The position numbers and the translations under genes are program-made. Source: Imperialibacter sp964351395 (GTDB lineage: Bacteria > Bacteroidota > Bacteroidia > Cytophagales > Cyclobacteriaceae). Taken from it: a stretch of 64,000 bases of DNA. The stretch is taken from contig CAYGOF010000001.1 in assembly GCA_964351395.1 (NCBI GenBank), positions 558,001 through 622,000 on the forward strand. The letters run 5' to 3'. Of the stretch, positions 24,411 to 33,896 are shown piece after piece; positions within the stretch are counted from its first letter, which is position 1; every line of letters starts with the position of its first letter. The notes beneath the pieces were generated by a model. It was not told where the DNA came from. It saw only the letters and a program-made list of their open reading frames with translations, and did not search any database.

Positions 24411-25213
24411 TGGCAGAAAAAACTTCTTATAGAGTAGCGCTGATAGGGTCCGGGAGGCTGGGTACTCAATTGGCATTGGCTCTTGAGAAAGCTGGCCATA
24501 AAATCGCGGAGATTTTTAACCCCTCTGCAAAATCTGCAGAAACATTGGCTTACAACCTTTACGACAGTCAACTGGTCAACAGCCTGGATTTTTCTGATAG
24601 CGACTGCAACTTCTTCGTGGTTTCTGTGCCCGACGAATCTATTGAGCAGGTAGCCACTGAAATTGTATTGCCAGATGAGGCAATCATTGTTCACACCTCC
24701 GGCGCAACCTCAATGGAAATTTTGGAGGTGACTGCAGCTGAGAATTATGGCGTCTTCTGGCCGCTTCAAAGCTTTAGCCACAAAGCAACAATAAGCTTTT
24801 CAGGTCTTCCGATTATTATCGAGGGGTCAAATGATTATGCGCTGGAAGCCCTTAACAAAATAGCCGCTTCACTTGGTGCCGAACCTGTGTTTATGGAGGA
24901 GAGTGAAAGAAAGAACCTTCATGTTGCAGCAGTTTTCGCCAGTAACTTCACCAACTTTATGCTAAGGGCAGCCGAAGAAGTTTTGAAAAAAGATGATTTG
25001 TCGTTGGATATACTCAAGCCATTGGTCATTGAAACGATACGCAAAGCTTTTCAAATAGGACCTGAAAACGCACAGACGGGACCGGCAGTTCGAGAGGATT
25101 TCTCTACTATCGATGCCCAAACATCACTGCTTGCCGACGATCCTTCGCTTCAAAGAATTTATCGAATGATCTCTCAGGAAATCATCGATCGGAAATATGA
25201 TGACCGGGACTAG
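24410..25213 (+). CDS. Rossmann-fold and DUF2520 domain protein
   Basis: A 267-residue cytoplasmic protein. The N-terminal half has an NAD(P)-binding glycine motif (VALIGSGRLGTQLALALEKAGH, residues 8-29) and a reductase-like core (NFFVVSVPDESIEQVATEI, IIVHTSGATSM, VFWPLQSFSHKATISF). The C-terminal half is the all-helical DUF2520 domain (NLHVAAVFASNFTNFMLRAAEEVL...GPAVREDFSTIDAQTSLL), similar to the dimerisation domains of ProC and 6-phosphogluconate-dehydrogenase-like enzymes. A reductase role is likely, its substrate unknown. It is coupled to the preceding aminotransferase gene by a 1-base overlap. Confidence 0.85.
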   Translation: MAEKTSYRVALIGSGRLGTQLALALEKAGHKIAEIFNPSAKSAETLAYNLYDSQLVNSLDFSDSDCNFFVVSVPDESIEQVATEIVLPDEAIIVHTSGATSMEILEVTAAENYGVFWPLQSFSHKATISFSGLPIIIEGSNDYALEALNKIAASLGAEPVFMEESERKNLHVAAVFASNFTNFMLRAAEEVLKKDDLSLDILKPLVIETIRKAFQIGPENAQTGPAVREDFSTIDAQTSLLADDPSLQRIYRMISQEIIDRKYDDRD

Positions 25214-25261
25214 TTTGAATTTCGAGCTTTGTACACTTTCTTTGAAGCTTAATTGGAGAAA

Positions 25262-26143
25262 ATGACGAAGTCCTTACGTCCCAGGAATTTCTCATTCACC
25301 GGTCTGTTCAGACTGACAAGGTTTCCTAACCTCCTTATTATTGCCCTTACCCAATACATGACGACACTTTTTTTGACTAATGCTTCTCTTGGGCTTTGGG
25401 AAAAATTCACTCATGTTGGTTTATTCTGGCTGACTAGCTCTACACTCATGTTGGCAGCGGCCGGCTACATTATCAACGACTACTACGATGTAAAGATCGA
25501 TTACATCAATAAGCCTGATAGGGTGATTGTTGGCAGGGTACTCAAACGAAGAATAGCCATGATCTGGCAACTAGCACTCAACTTTACAGGGATTGCCATT
25601 GGCTTCTTTCTTTCTCCATGGATTGGACTCATTCACTGCTTTTCTGCCTTTACGCTGTGGCTCTATTCTAATCAACTTAAGCGCCTTCCTTTTATTGGGA
25701 ACCTGAGTATTGCCTTGCTTACTGGCTTGTCGGTGCTTGTGGTAGCAGTACTGTTCCACGAAAAAAACTGGCTCATCTTTACTTACGCCTATTTTGCCTT
25801 TGGCATTACGCTGGCTCGCGAAATCATCAAAGACATGGAGGACTTGAAAGGCGATGAAACATTTGGCTGTAAAACACTTCCAATTGTTTGGGGCATCCGA
25901 AAGACCAAACAGTTTGTTTTTGCCCTTTTGACACTATTCATCGGAAGTATTTTTTATTTCGTATTTAAAGCACAGAACGATATACTCAACACGTATTTCA
26001 TGATTATGGTGATTCCTGCCACTTTATTTATGGTTTACTTCATCCAGGCAGATACTAAAAGCAAATTTGCTAACCTCAGCAACTTTTGTAAGCTGTTTAT
26101 ATTGAGTGGTGTGATAAGTATGGCTTTCTTTGCGTCGAATTAA
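25262..26143 (+). CDS. UbiA-family prenyltransferase
   Basis: A 293-residue membrane protein with about eight helices, read from ATG 25262; a GGAG eight bases upstream is one of the few clear ribosome sites in the window. The two aspartate-rich motifs that bind the prenyl diphosphate with magnesium are NDYYDVKIDYINKPDR (residues about 80-95) and KDMEDLKGDETFGCKTLP (about 192-209). Members attach polyprenyl chains to aromatic rings or to glycerol phosphate; in Bacteroidota, proteins like this are often labelled geranylgeranylglyceryl-phosphate geranylgeranyltransferase. The acceptor cannot be fixed here. purN starts 5 bases after the stop. Confidence 0.85.
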   Translation: MTKSLRPRNFSFTGLFRLTRFPNLLIIALTQYMTTLFLTNASLGLWEKFTHVGLFWLTSSTLMLAAAGYIINDYYDVKIDYINKPDRVIVGRVLKRRIAMIWQLALNFTGIAIGFFLSPWIGLIHCFSAFTLWLYSNQLKRLPFIGNLSIALLTGLSVLVVAVLFHEKNWLIFTYAYFAFGITLAREIIKDMEDLKGDETFGCKTLPIVWGIRKTKQFVFALLTLFIGSIFYFVFKAQNDILNTYFMIMVIPATLFMVYFIQADTKSKFANLSNFCKLFILSGVISMAFFASN

Positions 26144-26148
26144 AAAAC

Positions 26149-26715
26149 ATGATGAAGAACCTGGCCATTTTTGCCTCTGGCGGTGGGACGAACGCAGAAA
26201 ACATTGCCAACTATCTTAAAGGCAATAAGGAAGTCTGCGTTAAACTTATCCTTTCTAATAAAAAAGATGCATTTGTGCTGGAAAGGGCAAAGGATCTAGG
26301 GATTCCATCCCACATATTCTCCAGGCAGGACTTCTACGAAACCGACCAGGTGGTAAACTTGCTCGAATCGCATCAAATAGATTGGATCATCCTAGCTGGG
26401 TTTTTGTGGCTTATTCCTGACAATCTAATCAAAGCTTATCCAAACAAAATTATCAATATACATCCTGCACTTTTGCCAAAATTTGGTGGTAAAGGAATGT
26501 ACGGCACTCGGGTGCATCAGGCTGTAGTTGATGCAGGAGAAATTGAAAGCGGCATCACTATTCACCTGGTCAACGAAAAATACGACGAAGGAAAGATTCT
26601 ATTTCAGGCTTCTTGCGAAGTTGAAAAGAATGAAACTGCCGAAAGCCTTGCTGCCAAAATCCACCAGCTTGAGCATACTCACTTTCCCAAAGTAATCCTG
26701 AATCAGGTTAAGTAA
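26149..26715 (+). CDS. purN: Phosphoribosylglycinamide formyltransferase
   Basis: Transfers a formyl group from 10-formyltetrahydrofolate to glycinamide ribonucleotide, step 3 of purine synthesis. The 188-residue protein starts with the phosphate loop FASGGGTNAENI, and the catalytic residues are in INIHPALLPKFGGKGMYG (Asn and His) and in YDEGKILFQ (Asp). ATG 26149 and ATG 26152 are adjacent; either may be used. It is probably in one unit with the UbiA gene, 86 bases before purH, which seems to have its own promoter. Confidence 0.93.
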   Translation: MMKNLAIFASGGGTNAENIANYLKGNKEVCVKLILSNKKDAFVLERAKDLGIPSHIFSRQDFYETDQVVNLLESHQIDWIILAGFLWLIPDNLIKAYPNKIINIHPALLPKFGGKGMYGTRVHQAVVDAGEIESGITIHLVNEKYDEGKILFQASCEVEKNETAESLAAKIHQLEHTHFPKVILNQVK

Positions 26716-26771
26716 ATAAAATAATCAAAGGGTTTTTCATGGTTTTAATGCAAGGCGCAGGCAAAATTTAT

Positions 26772-26779
26772 TAGCTTTG
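26772..26779 (+). promoter_or_regulatory. -7 promoter element upstream of purH
   Basis: TAGCTTTG fits the TAnnTTTG consensus and lies 22 bases before the purH start codon. No clear -33 TTTG was found at the right distance. Confidence 0.45.
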
Positions 26780-26801
26780 CACCTTAATTTTCGCGCTGTA
26801 A

Positions 26802-28328
26802 ATGAGTCAAAAAAAAATCACTTCTGCTTTAATATCAGTTTATTACAAAGATGGCCTTGAGCCCATTATCCGCCAGCTTCATGCGCTTGGAATAAAGTTG
26901 TATTCCACTGGTGGCACCCAATCATTTATTGAAAAGCTAGGCATCAAGGTCACGCCAGTCGAATCTCTCACCGACTACCCTTCAATTTTTGGTGGACGTG
27001 TCAAAACATTGCACCCCAAAATTTTTGGTGGGATACTCTACCGAAGAGGAGATTACTCAGACATTGAGCAAGCAGGAAAATATGAGATTCCATCCATCGA
27101 CCTTGTTATCGTTGACCTTTACCCTTTTGAAGCGACAGTAGCCGCTGGTGGCACATCGGAAGAGATAATTGAAAAAATTGATATTGGTGGTATTTCACTC
27201 ATTCGAGCTGCCGCAAAGAACTTTCATGACGTAACGATTGTATCTTCAAGAGATCAATACCCCAGTCTAATCACTTTACTGGAAGAAAAAAAGGGCGAAA
27301 CCAGTGAAGAAGATAGAAAACGATTTGCTGCCCATGCCTTCAAAATCAGTTCTGCTTACGACACTGCCATCTTCAACTATTTCAATCAAGAGGAGGATAT
27401 CCAATCGTTAAGAATTGCAGAAGACAAGGCATCACCACTTCGCTATGGTGAAAACCCTCATCAAAAGGGTGTTTTCTACGGCAACATGGATAAGATGTTT
27501 GACCAACTCAATGGTAAGGAGCTTTCGTACAATAACCTGGTTGATATTGATGCTGCAGTTTCCCTTGTAGAGGAATTTCCAGAAGAAACTGCGTTCATTA
27601 TCATTAAACATACAAATGCTTGTGGTGTTGCAGTGGCATCAACTGTAAAGGAGGCTTACCTGAAAGCTTTCGAAGCCGACACCGTTTCTGCTTTCGGTGG
27701 TGTTTTAGCGACCAACAAGAAGGTCGATTTGGATACGGCTGAAGAATTAAATAAACTCTTTTTTGAAGTCTTGATTGCCCCTGCTTACGATGATGCTGCA
27801 CTTGACTTGTTAAAGTCGAAAAAGAATAGGATTATCATGCTCCAAAAAGCGCCAATTGACGCAACCATGCAGGCAAAAACAATATTAAATGGTGTATTGG
27901 TGCAGGGCCGTGATTTGCATACAGATAGTAAAGAGGACCTGAAAGTAGTTACAAAATCGCAGCCGACTGAGGCTCAAATCGAAGCCCTGCTTTTTGCCAG
28001 TAAATTAGCCAAACACACGAAGTCGAACACAATCGTACTTGCAAAAGGCAATCAGTTGCTGGCAAGTGGGGTTGGACAAACGTCCAGGGTAGACTCCCTG
28101 ATGCAAGCTATCGAAAAGGCAAAGGCTTTCGGTTTTGACCTGAAGGGCGCAGTAATGGCGTCAGATGCTTTCTTCCCATTCCCAGACTGCGTGGAGATAG
28201 CGCACAAGGCAGGTATTGAAGCTGTGATCCAGCCAGGCGGCTCCATCAAGGACCAGGCATCGATCGACTATTGTGACCAAAATGGAGTTTCAATGGTCTT
28301 TACAGGATACCGTCACTTTAAACATTGA
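26802..28328 (+). CDS. purH: Bifunctional AICAR formyltransferase / IMP cyclohydrolase
   Basis: Carries out the last two steps of IMP synthesis in the cytoplasm. The 508-residue protein has an N-terminal IMP cyclohydrolase of the methylglyoxal-synthase-like fold (residues 1-190; YSTGGTQSFIEKLGIKVTPVESLTDYP, FGGRVKTLHPKIFGGILYRR, DIGGISLIRAAAKNF) and a C-terminal AICAR transformylase (LRYGENPHQKGVFYG, IIIKHTNACGVAVA, SDAFFPFPDCVEIAHKAG, QPGGSIKDQASIDYC). The length matches PurH. The downstream elongasome genes follow after 86 bases, the arrangement common in Bacteroidota. Confidence 0.95.
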   Translation: MSQKKITSALISVYYKDGLEPIIRQLHALGIKLYSTGGTQSFIEKLGIKVTPVESLTDYPSIFGGRVKTLHPKIFGGILYRRGDYSDIEQAGKYEIPSIDLVIVDLYPFEATVAAGGTSEEIIEKIDIGGISLIRAAAKNFHDVTIVSSRDQYPSLITLLEEKKGETSEEDRKRFAAHAFKISSAYDTAIFNYFNQEEDIQSLRIAEDKASPLRYGENPHQKGVFYGNMDKMFDQLNGKELSYNNLVDIDAAVSLVEEFPEETAFIIIKHTNACGVAVASTVKEAYLKAFEADTVSAFGGVLATNKKVDLDTAEELNKLFFEVLIAPAYDDAALDLLKSKKNRIIMLQKAPIDATMQAKTILNGVLVQGRDLHTDSKEDLKVVTKSQPTEAQIEALLFASKLAKHTKSNTIVLAKGNQLLASGVGQTSRVDSLMQAIEKAKAFGFDLKGAVMASDAFFPFPDCVEIAHKAGIEAVIQPGGSIKDQASIDYCDQNGVSMVFTGYRHFKH

Positions 28329-28414
28329 TTAAAATTAAAGTACAACGAGATTTATAGTCTCAAATTTGTATTTTCGACACGTTTTCATCGTAATTGAGCG
28401 AATTAAAATAAACA

Positions 28415-29443
28415 ATGGGATTCTTAGATTTCTTCTCCAGCGATATAGCGATAGACTTAGGTACCGCCAACACACTTATCATTCATAAAGATAAGATTGT
28501 GGTGGATGAGCCTTCTATAATTGCGATTGACAAAAACACCAATAAGGTATTGGCAATTGGGCGCGAAGCCATGCAAATGCATGAAAAAACGCACGAAAAC
28601 ATTAAGACTATTCGCCCTCTAAAAGATGGTGTGATCGCAGATTTCCATGCTGCTGAGCATATGATTAGAGGTATGATCAAAATGATTCATCAAGGTGGTA
28701 AGTCATTTTTCCCCAGCTCGCACAGAATGGTGATTTGTATACCGTCAGGTATTACAGAAGTAGAAAAGAGAGCGGTTCGTGACTCTGCCGAACACGCTGG
28801 AGCCAAAGAAGTATACATGATCCCTGAACCTATAGCTGCTGCAATTGGTATTGGCATCGATATTGAAAGACCAGTTGGTTCCATGATCGTTGACATTGGA
28901 GGTGGAACAACCGAAATTGCTGTAATAGCACTATCTGGAATAGTTTGCGACCAATCAATTCGAGTAGCAGGTGATACTTTCAATAAAGATATTCTGGATT
29001 ACATGCGCCGTCAGCACAACCTGCTGATAGGCGAGCGTACTGCCGAACGTGTCAAAATTGAAGTTGGTTCAGCTTTGACAGAACTTGATGAAGGCCCTGA
29101 GGATTTCGAAATCAGAGGAAGAGACCTTATGACAGGCATTCCGAAGGTAATCAAGATTTCATACTCTGAAATAGCTTTCGCCATTGATAAATCTGTCTCA
29201 AAAATTGAGGAAGCTGTTCTAAAGGCGTTAGAAATTTCTCCTCCAGAGCTTTCAGCAGATATTTACGACAACGGCATCCACCTGACGGGTGGTGGTGCGC
29301 TCCTAAGAGGGCTCGACAAGCGGCTAGCCATGAAGACAAAGCTTCCTATCCACATTGCTGACGACCCATTAAGGGCTGTTGTGAGGGGTACGGGCCTTGC
29401 ACTTAAGAATCTAAATGCATACAAAGCGGTTTTGATGACCTAA
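28415..29443 (+). CDS. mreB: Rod shape-determining protein MreB
   Basis: A 342-residue bacterial actin that forms membrane-bound filaments and steers side-wall synthesis. Motifs: phosphate 1 IDLGTANTLI (15-24), phosphate 2 VDIGGGTTEIAV, adenosine motif LTGGGALLRGLDKRL, and the MreB-type VGSALTE and MIPEPIAAAIGIG. The short N-terminus MGFLDFFSSD is the amphipathic membrane anchor. First gene of the mreB-mreC-mreD-mrdA-rodA operon with very short gaps. Confidence 0.97.
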   Translation: MGFLDFFSSDIAIDLGTANTLIIHKDKIVVDEPSIIAIDKNTNKVLAIGREAMQMHEKTHENIKTIRPLKDGVIADFHAAEHMIRGMIKMIHQGGKSFFPSSHRMVICIPSGITEVEKRAVRDSAEHAGAKEVYMIPEPIAAAIGIGIDIERPVGSMIVDIGGGTTEIAVIALSGIVCDQSIRVAGDTFNKDILDYMRRQHNLLIGERTAERVKIEVGSALTELDEGPEDFEIRGRDLMTGIPKVIKISYSEIAFAIDKSVSKIEEAVLKALEISPPELSADIYDNGIHLTGGGALLRGLDKRLAMKTKLPIHIADDPLRAVVRGTGLALKNLNAYKAVLMT

Positions 29444-29450
29444 CCATTGA

Positions 29451-30293
29451 ATGTATTCATTATTCCAATTTCTCTACCGAAATAGGGCTTTTCTCACCTT
29501 TGTATTACTGGAGGTAATAAGTTTTTGGCTGATCGTTAACGATAGGAGCTATCTGGGAGCGAAGTTTTTTAACTCGTCCAATAGAATTACTGCTACCGTA
29601 TTGACTACCTCGTCAAACGTTTCAGACTACTTTTCACTAGGCCAGGTCAATGCACAACTGGCCGAGGAAAACAGGCAGCTTCATGAAACCCTACTAAACC
29701 GTGTCCCTGAAGGGATTACTCCGATAAGAGTTGATTCGGTTAACATCGATACAATCAACTATGTATATGAAATGCTGGCAGCAAGAGTGATAAACAACTC
29801 CACTCGCAGAACTAATAATTACCTAACCATTAATAAAGGAGCCGACGATGGCATAGAGCCTGGCATGGGCGTTGTGGGACCACAGGGAATTGTTGGCAAG
29901 ATAAAATACACCTCCAGTCACTTTTCCTCAGTTATTTCTCTTTTGCATACCGAGTTTTTGATTTCTTCCGCTATTAAAAGAAATCAGGTATTTGGCACAC
30001 TTCGCTGGACAGCCGGTGATCCGCTATATGCAGAGTTGCAATACATACCTCGCCATGTTGCGCTTCAAATTGGCGACACGGTTGTTACCTCAGGCTTTAA
30101 TACTATTTTCCCGGAAGGCTATCAGGCAGGGACCATCGCTGATTTCAACATCTCCGATGATGCTACGTTTTACAACGTGAAAGTGAAATTAGCGACCGAT
30201 TTTTACAGCCTTAAATATGTGTATGTCGTAAAAAATATGGAGGCAGCCGAAAAAGATTCTCTCGAACAAGTAACCATGCCAGATTATGAATAG
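29451..30293 (+). CDS. mreC: Rod shape-determining protein MreC
   Basis: A 280-residue bitopic protein: a short cytoplasmic end, one membrane helix (FLTFVLLEVISFWLIVN), a coiled coil (about residues 60-90, LAEENRQLHETLLNRV) and the tandem beta-barrel MreC domain (VINNSTRRTNNYLTINKGADDGIEPGMGVVGPQGIVGK, then GDTVVTSGFNTIFPEGYQAG). MreC sits in the periplasm and activates PBP2. The start is 7 bases after mreB and the stop overlaps mreD by 8 bases. Confidence 0.93.
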   Translation: MYSLFQFLYRNRAFLTFVLLEVISFWLIVNDRSYLGAKFFNSSNRITATVLTTSSNVSDYFSLGQVNAQLAEENRQLHETLLNRVPEGITPIRVDSVNIDTINYVYEMLAARVINNSTRRTNNYLTINKGADDGIEPGMGVVGPQGIVGKIKYTSSHFSSVISLLHTEFLISSAIKRNQVFGTLRWTAGDPLYAELQYIPRHVALQIGDTVVTSGFNTIFPEGYQAGTIADFNISDDATFYNVKVKLATDFYSLKYVYVVKNMEAAEKDSLEQVTMPDYE

Positions 30294-30810
30294 AGGGAAT
30301 TACGTGAGCCTTATCATTTCATTTATACTGCTCGGCCTACTTCAGGTTACAGTGCTAAAGAATCTGCTTATTGGCAACTATGCCTCGTGCTTTATTTATA
30401 TTCTACCACTCCTTCTCATTCCACTTGAAGTCTCTTCAATCACGTTGATGCTGATTGGTTTTGCTTATGGCATTTCTATTGATACTTTTTACGACACACC
30501 GGGAATTCATGCGGCAAGTACTGTGTTGGTAATGTACTTAAGGCCTGGTATGATTCGTTTACTAACACCAGGAGGCGGTTACGATGCCGGCACCAAAATA
30601 GCGCCATCAGACCTCGGCTGGGGATGGATTCTTTCCTACCTCGTGCCGCTACTTTTTGTGCACCATTTAGCACTTTTCTTTATTGAAGCAGGTAGCGTAG
30701 GAATGTTTTGGGTAACTTTAGGTAAGGCAGCGTTAAGCTCCATTTTTACTCTGATCATGAGCATGATGATATTGTATATAAGAATGCCTCAAAAGGGAAG
30801 TAGGCTATAA
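30286..30810 (+). CDS. mreD: Rod shape-determining protein MreD
   Basis: A 174-residue integral membrane protein with about five helices (VSLIISFILLGLLQVTVLKNLLI, ITLMLIGFAYGISIDTFYDTPGIHA, ILSYLVPLLFVHHLALFFIEAG and others). Sequence similarity among MreD proteins is low; the call rests on the position between mreC and mrdA, the size and the membrane pattern with the GxxxDxFYxxPGxHA segment. It overlaps mreC by 8 bases, and mrdA starts one base after its stop. Confidence 0.88.
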   Translation: MNRGNYVSLIISFILLGLLQVTVLKNLLIGNYASCFIYILPLLLIPLEVSSITLMLIGFAYGISIDTFYDTPGIHAASTVLVMYLRPGMIRLLTPGGGYDAGTKIAPSDLGWGWILSYLVPLLFVHHLALFFIEAGSVGMFWVTLGKAALSSIFTLIMSMMILYIRMPQKGSRL

Positions 30811-30811
30811 C

Positions 30812-32644
30812 ATGAACGATAGCAGGAAACTATATATTCAGACTGGCATGGTGCTGGTGGGTATCATACTACTCGTCAGGCTATTTGTTATTCAAATCAT
30901 AGACACCAGCTACAAAAGTGCGGCAGATAGCAACATCATTCAAAAAGTTATCGAATACCCTTACCGAGGGGAAATCTATGACCGAAACGGCAAGTTACTA
31001 GTTTATAATAGCCCAGTTTACGATATAATGGCGGTACCAAAAGAAATTGAGCACCTGGATACCGTGAAGTTCTGCCGTTTGTTCAACATCGAAAAGGCAG
31101 ACCTGATCGACCGCTTGAATGCGGCAAAAAAATATTCCCCTATCAAAGCTTCCAAAATTGTTGCCCTGCTTTCACCCGACGAATTCGCTAAGACCCAGGA
31201 TTACCTAATCGATTTTCCTGGTTTTTCGGTTGCAGCTAGAACAGTTAGAGGCTACACAACTAAAAGTGCTGCCAATGCTCTGGGTTACACTGGAGAAATC
31301 AGCAAACGACAACTTGATGCAGATCGCACGGGCTACTATAGTCAGGGTGACCATATCGGCATCAGTGGAATTGAGCTTTCTTATGAAAAAGAATTAAGGG
31401 GAAAAAGAGGCGTAAAATATAAGCTGGTCAATGTACGGGGTATTGACAAAGGAAGCTTTAAAGATGGTTCTTACGATACTTTAAGCATTCCTGGACAAAA
31501 CGTTACCACCACTCTGGATATCGAACTTCAGCAGTACGCTGAAAAACTGTTAGGAGGTAAAGTAGGGAGTATTGTCGCCATCGAGCCTTCCACCGGTGAA
31601 ATTTTGACCTTTGTCTCAGGACCAACTTACGACCCATCGATTCTTAGTGGAAGGGAGTTCGGGGCAAATTTTCAAAAACTTTCTCAGGACAGCCTGGTAC
31701 CACTTTTTAACAGGCCTTTGATGGCCATGTACAGACCAGGGTCAATTTTTAAAATCATGCAGGCCATGATCGCTTTGCAAGAAGGCGTCATCACTCCGCA
31801 GACGGTGATCCCATGTAACATGAACATTATAGGTTGCCATTATCATGGAGCTTCAGAAAACCTGCTTGGCGCCATTACCAAATCCTGCAACCCTTATTTC
31901 CATCAGGTACTAAGGAGAGTGGTCAACCAGGACATTTCCTCTGATACATATGAAGACACCAGAATAGGCCTCGAGAAATGGAGAAATCGAGTTTCAGGTT
32001 TTGGGTTTGGAAGCCCTTTGGGTATCGATCTGCCAAATGAAAAGGGTGGAATGATTCCTAATGTTTCTTATTACGATCGGGCATATAATAACCGACCCTG
32101 GAAGTATTCCAATATATACTCTATTGCTATTGGTGAAGGAGAAAATCTGGTGGTTCCACTTCAAATGGCCAACTTTGCTACAACTGTGGCCAATAGAGGC
32201 TATTATATCACCCCGCATCTCGTAAAATCAATTAGCGATACCGGGCAACCCAGACCTGAATACCTAGAAAAGCATCATACGGGAGTGGATTCGCAATATT
32301 TTGATATTGCCGTTGAGGCCATGCATAATGTGATCGAACATGGTACTGGCCAATACAGAGCTAAACTACAAGACATTGAGGTATGCGGCAAAACTGGTAC
32401 TGTGCAAAACCCAGCTAGTCCTGATCATTCGGTATTTATTGCTTTTGCCCCTATGGATAACCCACAAATAGCTGTTTCAGTATATGTTGAAAATGCAGGC
32501 CAGGGAGCCCGTGCTGCGGCTGCTATTTCAGGGCTGCTGATTGAAAAATACCTGAAAGGGGACAAAGCGAAATTATACATGGAGCCGTACGTTTTAAAAG
32601 GAGATTTCTTAGATGCAGACGAGAAGGCTAAGTATAACCTCTAA
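30812..32644 (+). CDS. mrdA: Penicillin-binding protein 2 (elongation transpeptidase)
   Basis: A 610-residue class B PBP that cross-links side-wall peptidoglycan. Order: N-terminal membrane helix (GMVLVGIILLVRLFVIQIID), pedestal domain with RGEIYDRNGKLLVYN, then the transpeptidase with PGSIFKIMQAM (active-site serine 311 in SxxK), KSCNPYF (SxN) and CGKTGTVQNP (KTG box). No pseudo-active residues were seen. The end overlaps the rodA start by 32 bases, so the two partners of the elongation complex are made together. Confidence 0.95.
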   Translation: MNDSRKLYIQTGMVLVGIILLVRLFVIQIIDTSYKSAADSNIIQKVIEYPYRGEIYDRNGKLLVYNSPVYDIMAVPKEIEHLDTVKFCRLFNIEKADLIDRLNAAKKYSPIKASKIVALLSPDEFAKTQDYLIDFPGFSVAARTVRGYTTKSAANALGYTGEISKRQLDADRTGYYSQGDHIGISGIELSYEKELRGKRGVKYKLVNVRGIDKGSFKDGSYDTLSIPGQNVTTTLDIELQQYAEKLLGGKVGSIVAIEPSTGEILTFVSGPTYDPSILSGREFGANFQKLSQDSLVPLFNRPLMAMYRPGSIFKIMQAMIALQEGVITPQTVIPCNMNIIGCHYHGASENLLGAITKSCNPYFHQVLRRVVNQDISSDTYEDTRIGLEKWRNRVSGFGFGSPLGIDLPNEKGGMIPNVSYYDRAYNNRPWKYSNIYSIAIGEGENLVVPLQMANFATTVANRGYYITPHLVKSISDTGQPRPEYLEKHHTGVDSQYFDIAVEAMHNVIEHGTGQYRAKLQDIEVCGKTGTVQNPASPDHSVFIAFAPMDNPQIAVSVYVENAGQGARAAAAISGLLIEKYLKGDKAKLYMEPYVLKGDFLDADEKAKYNL

Positions 32645-33890
32645 TCAATATGACTGGCTTGCAGTTTCATTGTACTTCCTGCTGATTTTACTTGGCTGGC
32701 TCAATATCTATGCGGCTGTTTATGACGACGAAGCAGCTACAAGCATCTTCGATTTCTCCATCAACTCAGGAAGGCAGTTGATCTGGATTAGCACAAGTGT
32801 GCTTATTATCCTTATAATTAGCATTGTTGACTTCCGGTTCTACGACTCCTTCGCTTTTATTGTCTTTGGAGTCATAATTGTTATGCTCATCAGCGTACTG
32901 GTGTTTGGCTCTGAGGTTAAAGGGTCAAAATCCTGGTTTGGAATAGGTAATTTTGGCATTCAGCCATCTGAGTTTGCAAAATTTGCGACAGCACTCGCTT
33001 TGGCCAAGTTTCTAAGTCAGCCAACTGTCAAATTTGAAAAGATCAATACCCAGCTATTGAGTTTAGGCATCATCGCCATCCCTGCCATCTTCATTTTACT
33101 TCAGGGCGACACAGGTACTGCCATGGTATTTGCTTGTTTTATCATCGTACTATACCGCGAAGGACTAAGTCCTGTTTTCTTCATGATTGGGTTTGCTTTC
33201 GTCGTCCTTTTTATTCTGACCCTACTCGTTAGCAAAATAGTGCTCATCATCGGGTTGCTAACTCTTGCGTTGTTAGCGGCGGCATTGTCTGGTAGAAATA
33301 TTAAAAAAATAGGTATCGTAATCGTTTCGGCTGTGTTGATGCTTGGTTTCGTGCAAAGTGTTGACTTCATCATGAACAAGGTGCTGAAACCCCACCAACA
33401 AAAAAGGGTGATGCAGTTGATCGATCCCAATGCTGATCCGCTTGGAGCCGGCTGGCAAGTGACCCAGTCAAAAATTGCGATTGGCTCAGGTGGCCTGTTC
33501 GGCAAAGGTTATCTGCAGGGCACTCAAACAAAGTTTGACTTCGTGCCCGACCAAAGTACAGACAATATTTTTTGTACCGTAGGTGAAGAGCATGGCTGGT
33601 TTGGCGGGCTGATTCTTATCGGTATCTTCATGGCTTTGCTGCTCAGGATTATTCAGTTAGCAGAACGGCAAAAGTCAAAATTTGCCAGAGTATATGGCTA
33701 CGGTGTAGCGTCAATCTTGTTCTTCCACATTGCATTCAATATAGCAATGACAATTGGTCTTTTTCCCGTCATTGGAATACCGCTTCCTTTTTTTAGTTAT
33801 GGAGGATCATCGCTATGGGCATTTACTATCCTTCTATTCATTTTTCTGAAACTGGACGCTCACCGCATGCAGATCTTTATGCGGTCGTAG
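32613..33890 (+). CDS. rodA: Peptidoglycan glycosyltransferase RodA (SEDS family)
   Basis: A 425-residue polytopic membrane protein with about ten helices that polymerises lipid II for the elongasome together with PBP2. SEDS landmarks are GSKSWFGIGNFGIQPSEFAKFATALALA (residues about 100-127), PAIFILLQGDTGTAMV, the periplasmic loop QSKIAIGSGGLFGKGYLQGTQTKFDFVPDQSTDNIF with the essential Asp, and FPVIGIPLPFFSYGGSSL at the end. ATG 32613 lies 32 bases inside mrdA; a cytoplasmic N-terminus precedes the first helix. Last gene of the operon, convergent with the next gene after 6 bases. Confidence 0.95.
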   Translation: MQTRRLSITSNQYDWLAVSLYFLLILLGWLNIYAAVYDDEAATSIFDFSINSGRQLIWISTSVLIILIISIVDFRFYDSFAFIVFGVIIVMLISVLVFGSEVKGSKSWFGIGNFGIQPSEFAKFATALALAKFLSQPTVKFEKINTQLLSLGIIAIPAIFILLQGDTGTAMVFACFIIVLYREGLSPVFFMIGFAFVVLFILTLLVSKIVLIIGLLTLALLAAALSGRNIKKIGIVIVSAVLMLGFVQSVDFIMNKVLKPHQQKRVMQLIDPNADPLGAGWQVTQSKIAIGSGGLFGKGYLQGTQTKFDFVPDQSTDNIFCTVGEEHGWFGGLILIGIFMALLLRIIQLAERQKSKFARVYGYGVASILFFHIAFNIAMTIGLFPVIGIPLPFFSYGGSSLWAFTILLFIFLKLDAHRMQIFMRS

Positions 33891-33896
33891 GAAAAG

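Noticed and set aside
33101..33505. A 134-codon minus-strand frame inside rodA
   Set aside because: Antisense shadow without motifs inside a clear SEDS gene.
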